Source: Dipetalonema caudispina (Eukaryota > Nematoda > Chromadorea > Rhabditida > Onchocercidae). Taken from it: DNA of 64,000 nt. Location: the NCBI GenBank assembly GCA_013365325.1, contig JABVXV010000165.1, positions 62,001 to 126,000 of the forward strand, written 5' to 3'. Numbering within the stretch: the first letter of the stretch is position 1; each line of letters begins with the position of its first letter. Below are positions 36,576 through 50,600 of this stretch, in pieces. The notes beneath the pieces were generated by a model, which ran no database searches, was not told where the DNA came from, and saw nothing but the letters and a program-made list of their open reading frames with translations. A program made the translations under genes and the position numbers.

Positions 36576-38802
36576 GATGCAAATACAGTACGTATAATCT
36601 TTCACTTTTACTGTGAAGCTCCTGGATAAACACAATGACCAACTGATAGCTAGACGATAATCTCCTTTAACGATCGATTTTGCTGATCCACTGCATTTAT
36701 ACACTGAAAAAGAAATTTCGTGTTGAATGGTTCGTACAAGCTTGCATCCGCTGTTATCACAATCGACCAACTCAAAGATAAGACAAAAATGTGAACGAAT
36801 TAAACGAATTGGTAAATAATAATGAATAAATGGATGGGAAATAAACGGCACAATAAAAAGGTCAGATTTTAACTATTTCCCTGTAGTTTTGAAATTGAAT
36901 TTAAATAAAATGAAACATAGGAAATAATTAAGGATCTCTAAAAAACTACTCTCGGTATTGAAACTTAAGTGAAATGTGTAACCAATGCTGACTGTTGATC
37001 AGCACCGTAATGATAAGCAAGAATGTAAACAACGACAACTACAAAGATCAAAACCTAGCACAGTGAAAGTTAAATGCTGGTGATGAAATGAGTCTTCTGG
37101 TATATACGCTTTTCGTTCCTAGGAAAACAAATATAACAAGAAAGCGGAATTCGACATAAAGGTAATAAGGCAAGCAAAGAAGGTAAACTTGGATGATGAT
37201 GCCAACAGCCTACTAGTAATTCTTTCACGAATATCAGCATACTTATATTTTTACCTTCAATTACCCCTACTCCTTGCAAATCTGACCACATCAAAATTAC
37301 TCGTACATTCAATATATCAATATATAAATATCTGTTACTGATTGTGTGAACTGCATGCAGGTAAGGCCGAAAGCATCGACCTACCAAAGAGATACCATGA
37401 TGTTAGCTTTTTTGACAAAGCCCAGCTTCCGAAGAACGACATACCGTCAAGGTCCTCGTAAATCATCCTAACCCAATAACCTATGTCGTTCTCCATCATT
37501 TTCGTTTAATTTCATTTTAATCAGGCTAGTCTTCATTCTGTAGTTGATTACAACTTCTCGGTGGTTTTGTTAGAATAAGCATAGCTGGAATCCTGTCTTT
37601 CTGCATTCTTCTTTAGAGCCGTAAAAAACAAGTACCAATGAATTAGAATTAGATGTGTCCTTAAGTATAGTAAAAAAGAAAGAACTAGAACTGCTCTTTC
37701 TCTTTTACTTCGAAACTCTGATTAAAATCATTTTTAGTAGAAGGCAGCAAAACTGAACTTGATGCACCAAACTTCCACCATCTTCTCAGTTATCATATTC
37801 GCCACATAATTTACAAAAAGAATACGCTACCTCATGTGGATTTTACGGGTCAAACGAAAAGAAAAAAAGGAAAAAAGTAACTATCCGCTGAGTGTCCCAC
37901 GTAATTTCATTATCTGCCAGATGTTAACAACTGCTTATTTAACATCCTGCAAATGTGATTGGAATCAATCTATATCATCCAGCATTTTCATTCATCTTTT
38001 TTCATAAATCCAAATTTTATTTCCCAGAAAATATTCTCACATCTCCTAACAAATAAACATCAGAAAAGAAATGCAATAACAATCAGCCATCTACACAGAT
38101 CAATCCCGTTTTTATTATTACACCTGCTATGTACAGTATACAACAGCTCACAGAAACAATATATGCAAAAGGGTATAAAATGTTAAGTAGAATAGAAGCA
38201 GAACTTTATCACGCTATTATTTTCAAATTTAGTGCCATGTACCATATTTATTTTCTCTTACACGTTTCACATTTATAAATCATTTTTATTCAGTCGATTT
38301 ATCAGATGACGAGATCTCCGAAAATCTACACTCTTGGCATTTCACATCAGTACAAGGCATAACTAAGAAAGCAAAGGAAAAGAGACAAAAAATTCACCGA
38401 AACTTCCTGATTAATTCCTACACATATTAGCGTATCACCGTAAAAAAGATTAAATAATTTAGCAAGCAACAAAAAACAAACAAGAGCATCACATTCAAGA
38501 AACAATTACATAGTTATGCCAAACTTATGAGAGAATAATGTGCATCAAAACACTACTTCTAGTAGCTCTAAATGAAAAGACAAAAAAGAAAAAAAAGCAC
38601 AATCTCTCCCAAACGAAGTTCTATGGCATTAATGGGCAGGTCATTTGTTGAACAAATATTAATACATAAACTTTTAAAAATCGGCGTGTAAAAATTAACA
38701 AATGCAACATGTCAAACGAATGATTTGATATAAGTACACCACCAAAAATTCGAGTAAACCAGTATAATGTATACACATCCCAATCTTCTTAATATCGGCA
38801 AT
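36576..38802. other. Region between GNPAT start and nuclear receptor stop
   Basis: The first part (36576-36851) continues the GNPAT exon 1 frame and could be extra N-terminus or 5' UTR. The rest is AT-rich. Frames at 37070-37387 (minus) and 37959-38186 (plus) have no recognisable similarity. It should contain the GNPAT promoter and the nuclear receptor 3' UTR. Confidence 0.55.
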
Positions 38803-38943
38803 TCATGGATCTTTCAAACATACTTCTTTAACAAAATTATCCATTTTCCAATTCTCTTCAAAGAAATCCATAACTTGCATATTTTCCTCGTTTTGAGCAA
38901 TTATGTTCTAAAACAACTAAGAATTTCAACCAATTATACATAT

Positions 38944-38977
<34 letters not shown>

Positions 38978-41900
38978 GTCCTGCTGAAAATGACAACGGC
39001 TATTTACTTACTCGTGGGAAACGTTACACAAAAATACCTACCTGCACTGAAGAGGCCATCATAAGCAAACTGCCGTACTTTTGTGCACCCATAGTTATTC
39101 CACATTTCGAAGTTATTAAATAAAACAATGCTGACAAATATTTTGATCTTTCGGCATAAATTTGGGACTTCGCCATCGGTGAGAGATTAATTGCATCTGA
39201 AAATTAAAACAAATGGTGTATGAAAGTATTTGAAATACGTCTGCAATGTATCTACAATAAATTAATGAAACAAACCAGGGTTGAAGAAGACGCTAGCTTT
39301 GAATAGCGCGAATTCGGGCATGGTGATTTTCAACTGTCTAAATGGAATCATAATCTCATCCATTTGTCGGTGATAAATTGACCTATAATGCAATATATGA
39401 AATCCTTTAAAAGTCTAAAGCTTGTAAGGAAAAGTAATAACAAGTATTCATGATGACTTAACAAACAATATAGGATTATACAGAGTGGAATCGAACTAGG
39501 AGAGCAAACTTACCTACAACCAGGCAATTTAACTTCATTTTGAACTTGACGTCGAATATAGGCACCATTAGGCAACACCAGTTTATCAGTACCATGGTCA
39601 GGTGCATAATAATTTCGATTTAAAAGGTTGAAAGTAAATCCGAAGTTCTTTATTAGTGCAATCTGCAGTGATTATATGATATATAAAATTTAACATTTTG
39701 TTTTTTCTTTTGCTGCCAAACAAGATGAACTACCACCCACAGAACCTTAGTAACAATGAAAAATAATTCTCAAAAATCGAAGAAATGAGCTTACTCGATC
39801 ATCCAACGACAACTGATTAAACAAATCGAAGGTTTTTGCCCATTCTAGACCAACTCGCATTTCTCGCTTATTCCACATTTGTATGTCTTTTAATGTTGCA
39901 ATGTACAATTCCTTCGCATTTGTATATGGCTGAATAAGTGAAAAAAAAAAAAAAAACTTTATAAACAATATGAACAATTATTCTGAAGCAACTGGATGAA
40001 AATAAATCGCTGATTCCTGAAGAAAACATCCAACCATTGCAAAAGTCAAAATGAAATGGGATCCTGATTACACTTTCGTAAAAACTAACATCTATTTTGA
40101 GGTTATTAACTTCGTTAACAAGTGAGGGTTCACAAACGGCTTCTTTAAGTCCACTGATTTCAGGAAGCACGCACTGCCGTAACCTCATACACAATTTTTC
40201 AATCGCCAATAGACGCTCTATCAGCTGCAAGAATAACCCATCAATTTTTGCAAATCTGTTGGTAACTAGTTACACATCAGCTATCTATTAAATATAAAAC
40301 GTGAAGAATACTAATCATAAGATGAAATATCAGTGATAGCACGTAGGCATGCTTACCCTTTCTTCTGCCGAACGAATATGAATTGCACAATCATCTTCAG
40401 AATTTTGGTTACTCATTTTCATTTTCTTGGTTGGTCCAATGCGATCGCGATCATTCTGAATCGCTAAAAAGGGCTTTCAGTAATCGAACAGAAAGAAGAA
40501 AACGCCGTCTAGATTTGTCTTAAAGCACCTCCCGAGTGAATATACTAAACACAACACGATAATCTAATAAAATCTCATAACTAAATATATCCAACGATCA
40601 GAAGAAAGTGTTAAGAAAGTAAATAAACCTTTGGCATCCATTCCTACAGCAACGCATTTGTTGAAACGGCAATGCCGACAGGCACAGCGAATGTCTACAG
40701 AATTTACATAAATTAGTAAAACTTTAAAAAGATCTTGACAAAAAAAACCGCTAATACTTCCTTAACACAAGCTACTAACAGACACTCTGTACAATGCAAT
40801 AGAGAGGGTAGCCTTATTTTTTTACATATATAATAACTTACTTTTGTTTACATCACAGTTACCCTGGTATTGGCAGACAAATGTGTGTTCTGATACAATG
40901 GTACGGCGAAAGAACGTTTTGCTGAAGTACACATAAGTACATGTATAGCAAAGAAAAAGCATAGAAGACGTTAAAAAGACTTTTTCATTCTCTAGCTCTG
41001 CAACCAAAGTAAAGACTACACAGAGTTTACCTTAGGTGAAGGCTATACGTACGTAAGAAACATACTCTATTCAAACTGCACCAAAAAATTCGTGAAAATC
41101 CTGCAGGTAAAATTCCCAACAAAAACAGTACAGAAACGCTAACCATCCATTGCAGCTCGCCACACCGTAATGGTAACCTGTTGCGAGATCTGAACAGACT
41201 GCACAGAGTTCACCTTCAGGAACTTTTCGGCCTGAAATAAATGAGTCAGATATTAAATTATTGAAAGAAGTGAAATGTAATTATTTATCTTGGAAAATTT
41301 TCAATTATTCTAGGAAACAATATATCACAAAATGATTTAGTATCAATAGTATTTCTATCCTTAAAATAACTAAATACATATGAAAGAGTAGTATCTGGAT
41401 TTACTGCAGTTTGATGTCCCGCTGGTTAAGTATGAACTTCGGATTTATCATGTGAACAGTAATGTAATACTTCCGAACTCGGATATGCCTTCATCATATG
41501 TTTTTTCTTTCTATCCCTTTTTAGTTACATAGCTTTATATTATGACATCCTACAGCTACTGTATGGTAATAAGAACTCTAATTTTTTTACAATTAATCTG
41601 AGTCTGCCTCAGTGTTCTGTCAACATAACTTGATAGAACATTGAAATGTATATTAAAACAAACGAAAATGTATAAAGCGATTTAATATATCTCGAACTGT
41701 TAGTCTTCATTAAAAAGTGCTACTTCTTTTTTTTTCTTTAATGATGGTCATCAAGTATCAGCAAAAATCCTAACACAGCCTAACAGTTATGTCCACTTCA
41801 ACATGCCAAAAAGAAAAATTTGCTAGACAATAAAGAGATAAGGACATAAACATTTGCAGATACCATTGTTGGGTCATTATAGAAATATACTATCGGAGGA

Positions 41901-42204
41901 GACCAAAACCAATAACTTTAAGCACCGATCAGTACTGCAATGGCATGAATAATGTCAGGAAACATGCCGTAAGCATGGTGAAACAGAATGAACAGTGAAC
42001 TAATGGGTTGAGCTGTAATGTGGTACAGTTTCTCCGATATAAAGACTAGGACAGATATCCATCCCTTCCATATCCTTTCTGAACAGCGCTTTTACGACAA
42101 ATACAGCAAATTATTCCCTTGAAAATTCCGTATCGCTGTCATTTGCTACCAGATAAAGATCATAAACGAACAATTTTGGTAAGAATAAACTTACGTTGTG
42201 CCAT
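38803..42204 (-). CDS. Nuclear hormone receptor, nematode supplementary type, 11 exons, 378 aa
   Basis: Ligand- or constitutively-regulated transcription factor. Exons 5' to 3': 42204-42195, 41231-41144, 40921-40842, 40694-40629, 40463-40357, 40224-40090, 39929-39795, 39662-39514, 39382-39276, 39196-39042, 38907-38803; phases close on 379 codons. The DNA-binding domain has zinc finger 1 CAVCSDLATGYHYGVASC then NGCKTFFRRT (P-box CNGCK), zinc finger 2 CQYQGNCDVNK joined to RCACRHCRFNKCVAVGMD. A basic linker (GPTKKMKMSN) leads to the ligand-binding domain: EWAKTFDLFNQLSLDDR is the helix 3-4 signature, and the final exon (FFEENWKMDNFVKEV) gives the helix 12 region. The first coding exon is only 10 bases (MAQ plus one base) and is followed by a 963-base intron. 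It resembles the HNF4-derived receptors expanded in nematodes; the orthologue was not identified. Confidence 0.92.
38939..38976. repeat. (AT)n microsatellite in the last nuclear receptor intron
   Basis: About 38 bases of AT/ATAC dinucleotides between the final two exons of the nuclear receptor gene. It gives a spurious Tyr-Ile frame on the plus strand. Confidence 0.9.
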
Positions 42205-42593
42205 TTAAAGTCGTCGAAAGTTTCACGATCAACAATACCTCCAAGACTGCAGTGATTATGTCTCGAAGTTACTCACCACAAAAGATGAACGTATGTTGAA
42301 CGTTCTGAAGAAATAGCGTGCGTGAGAGAGAGTGTATGTCCCTGTCAAACCCAATGTGTATTGGAACGTTTGCTAATGTCCCCTTCCCTCTCTTCCTATC
42401 CGTGTGAGTGTATGTGAGTGTCTGTCACAACGTACACCCAGCTTCGCCCATGTCATCATCGGCAATGATGTAACAACATTTCTTCACTCCCATCCCGAAA
42501 GCTTCAACAACAACCGGCCAGCCAGTACAATCAATAACGCTTCCTCCTGCCAACTGCTGCAAGCGTTATCACGCTGCTGACGATCAACCACTT

Positions 42594-42612
42594 CCCCCCC
42601 CCCCCCCCCCCC
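42594..42612. repeat. Poly-C tract (C19)
   Basis: Nineteen consecutive cytosines followed by more C-rich sequence, 390 bases upstream of the nuclear receptor start codon. It stands out in a genome this AT-rich, and length calls at such a run are error-prone. Confidence 0.85.
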
Positions 42613-43769
42613 TTCCCCCTCCCCTTCAACTCACCTTAAACTTTCCTCTCCCGATTACTTCGTAAGACATCAAAAATCAACTAAATTGGTGAGCACGCAT
42701 TTCTCATATTCCGTGTTCTTTCAGACTTCTCCCACTCATCCTTAAATTTCTTGGGTCAATTAAACATCCTTATCCTACCTTTAGTAGTGATCATTCAATT
42801 CATCAATTTGAAATGAAATGAACGGCTAGTTAAATGTCTTCCCTCATTCTATATGTATACTTCTTCGATGATTTTTTCAACTTCTTAGTTTCTAAAAAAG
42901 CACTTCCCATAACCATACTCAAAGCTTGAAATAAGTTATTGCCTCATCTGTTTGGCTAAGGTTATTCTCGGTCAACGTAATCTTTTTTAGCGCATTGATA
43001 TAATGTTTAATCATAATTGTGTAAATGTCGAAGCGCCTCTTTCGGATCTTTATCAATACGGAAGAGTGTGTATTGAAAAGGAATTAAACGGCGTGTCCTG
43101 CAGATATAATATATAGAGGATTGAAAACCTGCAGATGAAACCCTTAAAAAGGGACTCTCACAGGGATAACTCGAAATCGTAGTAGTAAGCGAAATAGTAG
43201 GCCCTACACTTGTTGCGAAAGATAGATACATTATGCAGACTTAGGATTGCATTTTTCTAGGTAATGCAGTTTCATTTGGGTTATTATCGTGATGATTTTT
43301 TTAATTTTTAATAAATTTTATCACACCTTCAGTACCTGCAGAGAAAGCTCCACAAACTTATTTTGTACAAATCAACTTTTATTAGAATACTGTACAATGA
43401 GCCCTTTCGCAGTTCATAGTAACAAAACAACATCATAACGACGTGTCACAACAAGCCGATATGTCTGTCATTAAATCAAGCCGAAAAATAAGTAAAAGTA
43501 AAAAACTAATTACAATCAAGTCACGATTCAGGACATCTTAAACAGTACATTACAAAATTATGCCGACGCGATAGAGAGTAAAGTAATTCAAAGTTCATGA
43601 AATGAAAAGAAAGTTACATGATGTATTCGTAAAAGGGCAAACAGAGATTTAAGATACGGAATAATGCAGCTTGTTAAGAAACCTTAGAGGTGCAAATCCG
43701 GATTAATAAGATATCACGGATAAACGTCTTATTACTTGTCGATATAAAGAAGTTAGTATTCAGAGGTAC

Positions 43770-44079
43770 ACATCAAAGACCCAAATCTGGAGCTGACGTA
43801 TTGAGGAAAAATGAATTACAGCTGCGGAAAAGAGGCTACTCTTCTCGGGTCTCGGCATGTTTTTCCATTTAATACAAACTTCTCCATCGACACTTTCAAC
43901 CCATTTCTTGCCTCCTTCTTCATCTGTAAAGATAACTGTGGAAAAAACAACTGATTTAAAACTAAAGCGAAGTTAAGGACACCTCAATGAATACCTTTTC
44001 ACGTGAATCAACAACTACTTACAAAACTGGTTCTCGAAACTTGGAATTCTCTTAATACCAAACTTCAAATTACAGGAAA
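43770..44079 (-). CDS. Unassigned spliced open blocks downstream of huntingtin
   Basis: On the minus strand an open block (about 44079 to 44023, reading FGIKRIPSFENQF) ends in a strong donor, TTTT|GTAAGT. A second block (about 43935 to 43770) follows a good acceptor (TTATCTTTACAG) and reads GGKKWVESVDGEVCIKWKNM on to a stop; the join keeps the frame. No start codon or upstream exon was found and no family is recognised. This could be the 3' end of a small gene, an alternative 3' terminus, or chance. The antisense plus-strand frame here looks like a shadow. Confidence 0.3.
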
Positions 44080-44668
44080 AAAAAAAAAAAAACAACATGG
44101 AAACCAGCTGAAATATCACGGACTGCAAAAATTGTCAATAATTTAAAGCGAAGCAGTGTTCCAATATTAAAAAAGCAAACAAACCCGTAAAAGCAAAGAT
44201 CGCACTGAAAATTCAAACAAGAAGTCAGCGATCCAAGCTAAATTTGATGTGCGTCCAATGACAAGATAAAACCTACAATTAAATTTTTAAAGCGGCATTT
44301 TGCTGCAAACGATACTTCGGAAATTTTTCTACCTGAATAAACTGAAATTTTTACATTTCCCGGCTTGACTGTTCAAAAAATTTTCGTGGAATAGAGACAC
44401 AAGCTTGTACACACTCTTTCCTCCTCACTAAACTACTATGTACACATTCAAAAAACCCAAAAATATGTATTCCCTAAGTTGGCCTCAAGCATCCAGGATA
44501 TGTCCAATCTCGATTTGATTCTTTTTCCAATACAACACCAAATAATCAGGTATCCACGTCCAATATATCAAGGCAAAACAAAACAAAACGAAAAAAAAAG
44601 GAAATAAAAGAAGAAAAAAAAAAGAAAAAAAACGAGACAAGTAATTCCTCTACTTAAACTTATTGACA

Positions 44669-47600
44669 TTAAAGAAATATTTGACTGACAAAAAATTTCG
44701 TTACGCAAAGAAACTGTAAAAATACAAAAAAAAACTCGACCTACTCGAAAATATATAGGATGTAACATAACTGAAAACGAAATTTAGCGAATGCTTACAA
44801 ACTGGCGATGCAGGGATTTGGTGATGATGAACACAGAAATGCACTGACGTAAAACCGGAATAATGTGGAATCGACTACATACTTGAAAGAGTCTAAACCA
44901 TTTAGAGTCCATTCCAATACAACACTCTCAGTTTCACGGCTATGCAACACGATAAACCACTACAAAGTTTATAATTCATTAAGTAAGGGAATGGATTTTC
45001 CGCATTTAAGAATTTAAGTCGAGCTCTCACTGAAATTTTGAACTGAAATGAATTTAAATGGCGGAGAAAATCTTCACTCAATTTCATCATGAAAATCAGT
45101 AAGTTATGTACCAGAAAAAGGTAAACGACTTACATGGTGAATAATTCTAAAGATGGCGGCAGAACGTGGATGAGGGAGACCGGTATATCGGTGGATTAGT
45201 TCTTTCAGAATGCTGTTTATAAGTTCACTTTGATTCAACGAATCTGTTAATAAATAAGGTAATACCTTCATTAAATGCGATGCATCATCCTCAGCACCTT
45301 CCGCAAGTCTAAAAAGTAGTAGCTAGAGTGAATCTAAATTGATTAATTTACAAAAAAGACCCCTCAAAGTTCCAATGAGCGAATAGCTTTGCAAAACAGA
45401 TGTTAGCTTTTACGAATAAGAATTTAATCAATTAACAGTTCTTGGCTTTTGTACACTAAATCGTTCACCAGTAAAAACAATTGCAGTCTGAAAACTCACA
45501 TCTTGAATATCATTGCGTGTTGTTCCATAAGATGAATACGTGGATCGTATGGTTGGGTGCCCAAATGTTGTACTCTTCCTTCTTCTAAGCCTCGATATAA
45601 GCAAGCAATGAAGATGCGAAGAGCATACAAAAATTTTTGTGGTGCATAGAAATAATTTTCCAATGCTTCTAAAAGTAACAGTAAATTAGTTCAGTGATTT
45701 TATATGAAGTAAGTCGAGAAAGCAGTCATTTCACAAGACCTCTAATATGGAAAGTAGATCAATAAATTCATGAAAGAAACAAGAGCATAAACTGACGAAC
45801 GGCAATACGATTGAAGGTGAGCACATATATTCGAGAACCAACGATTAGTTTTTCAATACCCACAGATATTAAATTCATCAACCAACCAGGGGTTGCAACT
45901 GCGACAAACTTTTCACATATCATCTGAAAAAACCCAATATATTTGATTAACTTCAAAGCGACAACGCTACAAATACAAAGACAGATAGCAACACACTTCA
46001 GTAATTCCTTGCTTAAAATATTTCAAAAATGCTGCTAACGATTTCATAAAGTTTTTAGAGGAAAGCACATCCACATACTAAATGTAACTTACATTGATAA
46101 ATGCGGTCCGTGAATTGTCTGAAGAATAAGAAGGGTTGTCGAAAAAGAAAAATCTTACAGTCCACAATGTCGTTTCATATTCGCATAGTCCGCAACCGCT
46201 TCAAAAATGCATAACTAATTTAAAGTTTTATAAGAACTAAACCAGTATCGAATGATAAAAATTGATTCCGTGCTGACTTTACAGTATATCTCTTTCTTTC
46301 GCTCACCCAAACACCTACCAGTAAAAAAAATTAGTGCGAAAAAAGAAAAAAAAATTAAATGAAGAATAACTACCGTAGAGAAATTAACCAAACCAACCGG
46401 ACAAGTTCCGTTTCAGAATCAACCTTTAAGAAATTCAATTCCTAGATTTTGCATGCAGTAATCAAATTTATTTACCTCATCTGCGAATAATTCATCAGAA
46501 ATGACTCCAAGAAAAGAAATACAGTCCTTAACTCATCAAAACCAATTGCTTGTAGCAAGAACAGACATCCTTGTAGTGTTCTGATTCGGATTTCAGTAAA
46601 TTCCGAAGTAAGGCCGGTTTCAACCCATGTTAGAACTATTTTCTGTGCATCAACCTTGGGTACAAACGAATCTTCCTGTAAGAACTGCTAATTAAAATGA
46701 CTCTTCAAACAATCACCAATATCCAACACAAAAGGTCAAGTTTATTTAATGGATTTCATTTAATTTGTTAATCCAGACAGGCTGCAGGATTACATTTCAA
46801 GTTTCTTTTATCTTCCTTCCTCACAGTTTTTGTTTTACATTTAACAAACTGGTTGTAAATGCTATATGGTCACCACCATGTCGCTTATATACATGAACCG
46901 TCAACTCTTCACCATTTGTTACGTCGAAGTTACATGACAAATGATAAATTGTGAGCTGTTGGATTGATGATAGTGATTGGAGATCGTATGCTGACTGTGG
47001 TGGGAAAGCTACACGAATAAAAAAAGAAACTTTGTATACTAAAGCGTGCAGTAATACAAAAAACATGGGATCTGAAATGACGGGGTTGATAAAACTGATC
47101 CAGTTAAGTCCAGTAATTGTGAATTCAGGAACTTTGCCAGTCAATTTCAAATCTGTTCTACCAAAGGCACTTCGAATAATTTTATTTCTACTTACGGTAT
47201 TTATTTCACTGTTCATTAACTGTCAATGTATTCAATGTATTATAAGACAATATTTGATTTTTGCATTCACCATTTTACTGTACTGATGTCAATTCAAACT
47301 GATGTCTACCACCGAAACATTTTGGAAGTAAACAGAATTAACTGCATATAAAGTACTGTTGGATAGAGTATTAAAATAACCGAAAAAAAGTAATAATGAT
47401 GGGGAAAACTTACAATGCCAAGGATCGAGACGCATTTCAACAAAGAATAAATGATATTGCCAATGTCCACATTATCTAGATATGAACGAATCGAAAATAA
47501 TGTTTTCATATGCCCAAACACAAAACGGTACTGATCCATTTCCGTAAACAAATCAGATAACAAAGACATCTATAAAAAAGATTTTAAAAACCCTATCGGT

Positions 47601-50600
47601 ACATAATTTTCGTATTCTGGTAAGTTAAGTGTATTCATACAATGTGTAACATGCAATTTCTATTTATGTTTTCCATAGCTTCAAGGCATTAAGATGTTTT
47701 ATAACACTGTTATTAGGCGTGTTTAAAGTTATACCGACTTAACAGTTGCTGATAGAAGAGGTAATGGGACAGCATCTATACCAGCACGAAACCAGTGTGA
47801 ATAAGTATCGAAAAGCATCCGCAAACATGATTCGTACGTGGTGTCGTGGCCACTGTTTAATAAATAGCTGCTGTCTGACGAAGGCAACCGCTGCAATATT
47901 TCTGTCTTTTCATCTTAGAACAAGCTGATAAAAACATCACATTATTTGAAAGACCAGTTTAAACTTCGCAAGTATCTTGGGCAAATAAACAAATAAACTG
48001 ATTAAAGCATCCAATTCTTTGAAAGAATTACCGCACCTGACTTTAAATTTTAGGAAAAAAATTTCTGATATTTTCAAAATATGCAAAACATTGACATAAA
48101 AACGCACCTCTTTCGATTGACTACTGATCTGCATGATATCTTTGTACAAATTACGCTCTTGATCCAGAACACCAGCCATATTCCATGATGTAAGCACCGA
48201 AAATTGTCCAGGTCGATACTTTTTCCCTCGATCATTTAAAATTTCCAAGTTCTTTTTATGAATGGAATCTACTGCAGCAACACCCAATAATTTCGCTTGA
48301 AGCATAGTTAAACGTTGCCCATATCTTTAAGAGTAATTCAATCTTTAAGTAATGTTGAAGTTAAAACAGGTTATTAGGAGCAATAACATCGGGCAAAAAA
48401 TTTTTAATGTGAAGCGATTAATTATCAAAACTATCTAAGAACAACTCACGACGATGAAAGAAAATCTGGCGACACATCACGCGGTTTCACAATGAACCTT
48501 CCCGTAACTGGATCACCTCTTTCCGGATACAACAATGTTTCCAGTAGTAGGTTCGTTAAACCTTCGATAGCAACAGTACTAGCCATAAGCTGCTCCGTCA
48601 TATTCTGAAAAGTACTATGTTTAAGGTAAGTTTTTTAACAAACCTTTCGAATAAATACATTGATTCATAAACAAGTAGCAAATCACAAGACCAGAATAAA
48701 TATTAAAAATAAAATTGCAAAATTTCATGACGCTCTATAACCATAATTTCATAACAGCAATGACAATGAAGTACCATATTTGCAGCTGCAAGTTCAGAAC
48801 CAGACGGAGTTGATGAAATTACACCAAACAAAGACATCGAAAAATTATCAAAATTTGAACGGCGATTCCATCCAGCCCATAAAATTCGCCACACAAAATC
48901 TTGCAAAATATCTACATTCCCAAGGTAGTGAATATTCACTGTCGGTATCGAAATCGATGCACGATGAATTTCTGGTTCTGGTTTCCAACCACACCTTAAA
49001 ATATCCTTAATATCAATTAACGAGAGAAAGCGAAAATATGAAGTTGATGGGATTAAAAAAAAAGGAATACGAAATACTTACAAAATTGCAGACCGTGGTA
49101 TACATGAAATATCATTCAAAAACGGTAATCTTGATACAGCTGAAAAACTTTACTTGAAAAAAAAAAAATTGCTTGAAAAAAAATTCTATCAAAGAGACGG
49201 GTCTATTACTACGATTTTATAGAGGTGTTCTACCTTAACTTATTCTCCTAACGTAGACCATTTTTTTCACGATTAACATATTAGATGAATGCTTTAAAAA
49301 AGCGTATGCAAAAATTTGAATGAAGCTCAAGGCGCCAAACCACGAAATCAATCATTCTATAACAGCAATTGATTCTAGGGATAGACCAGTGATTCGCAGA
49401 TATCAAAAGAATTAAACTAGAAGCTAACCCTTTGCCAGTTTTTCCAACTGAGAGTACAAGCGAGTTTTACGATGTTTCTTGCGAAAAATTTCTTGAATCT
49501 TTTGCGTCACATCAAAAGCAGTTCGTATAGCATCAGAAAAAAAACCTGCAACACTTGGAAACATTCAAACTTGTAATTTGACTTATTTCATTTTGGTTCC
49601 AGAAAACTTTTGTCTTCTGAAGATCAATAATCGCCAACTTTCTACATAAACAACTTGCAAGCTAGAACAAAGCATCTTCTTCCTGCTCAAAAAACTTTAC
49701 CTATATCGAAATCTTTCTTGCCAGTCCGATCGATTATTTTCATATTCCAAAAAGGATCACCCAATTTTTGCAATCCCTGGTAAGGCAGCACGCTACACTG
49801 CTCAAAAACGCATTGAACCAATCTAAAATTGCAGTTCCATAAACTACTACTGTATAATCAATTTTTTTAAAGCATAAAAAAACGAAAATGATGACAGCAA
49901 AAAGAAACAATTTCAAATCTAACCGAGCGACGCTAACAGCTAAAGACAACTGCTGTTCTACAACTTTCTTCGAATTTTGAGCTTGGTCAATAGTTTCACG
50001 AAAAGAACGCCTTGTAATTCCAAAAGCGACTGCACAAGCCACTTCTGATGTTCTTGACACATTCTAAACAACCAGAGTTTTTGACAGCGAAAGCCATCCA
50101 AAGACTTCGATAATTTTACAGAAACGACCATCAAAATATCGGTAAGCGACAACAAGAAATGTGAGAAATGACCTGTACGGTAAGAGAATCAACATAGCGT
50201 TGTACCCAGTGATCGAACAATGAATTTTCGGTAACCCAATAGGATGCCTTTTTGTAGGTAATACTTTCAGGTTTCTGTAAAAAGTAAATTAGCAAAGATT
50301 CATTCAATTCTTACAGATGAAAATCAAGCAGTTGAACAACAGAGAAAAATAATCAAATGAATACAGACATTTGCAATTCTACTTTGAACAAAAAGCTGTA
50401 AAGAAGAATTGACGGATGGATCGAATGCAAGTGAGACAAATGAAGCTGATAATGTGTCAATTTTCAGCACAGAAGATGTGGAAAGTTCGTCGTATAATTC
50501 ACCTAAATGCGGAAAATATAGTGAAGCGCGTTAACATGATATTTAAAAGAAGTCTATGATGCGAATTGATAGCTAAAAATGGTTTGTACAATACTGCTCA

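Larger units (their letters stand above)
42205..44668. other. Region between nuclear receptor start and huntingtin stop
   Basis: About 2.5 kb with the receptor promoter (42.2-42.6 kb, less AT-rich than its surroundings) and the huntingtin 3' UTR. A 19-base C run lies at 42594-42612. Two minus-strand open blocks with splice-like borders (43770-44090) are listed separately. No other gene seen. Confidence 0.6.

Noticed and set aside
44487..44545. Minus-strand piece reading WIPDYLVLYWKKNQIEIGH before a stop
   Set aside because: No acceptor with a matching phase and no continuation; likely huntingtin 3' UTR.
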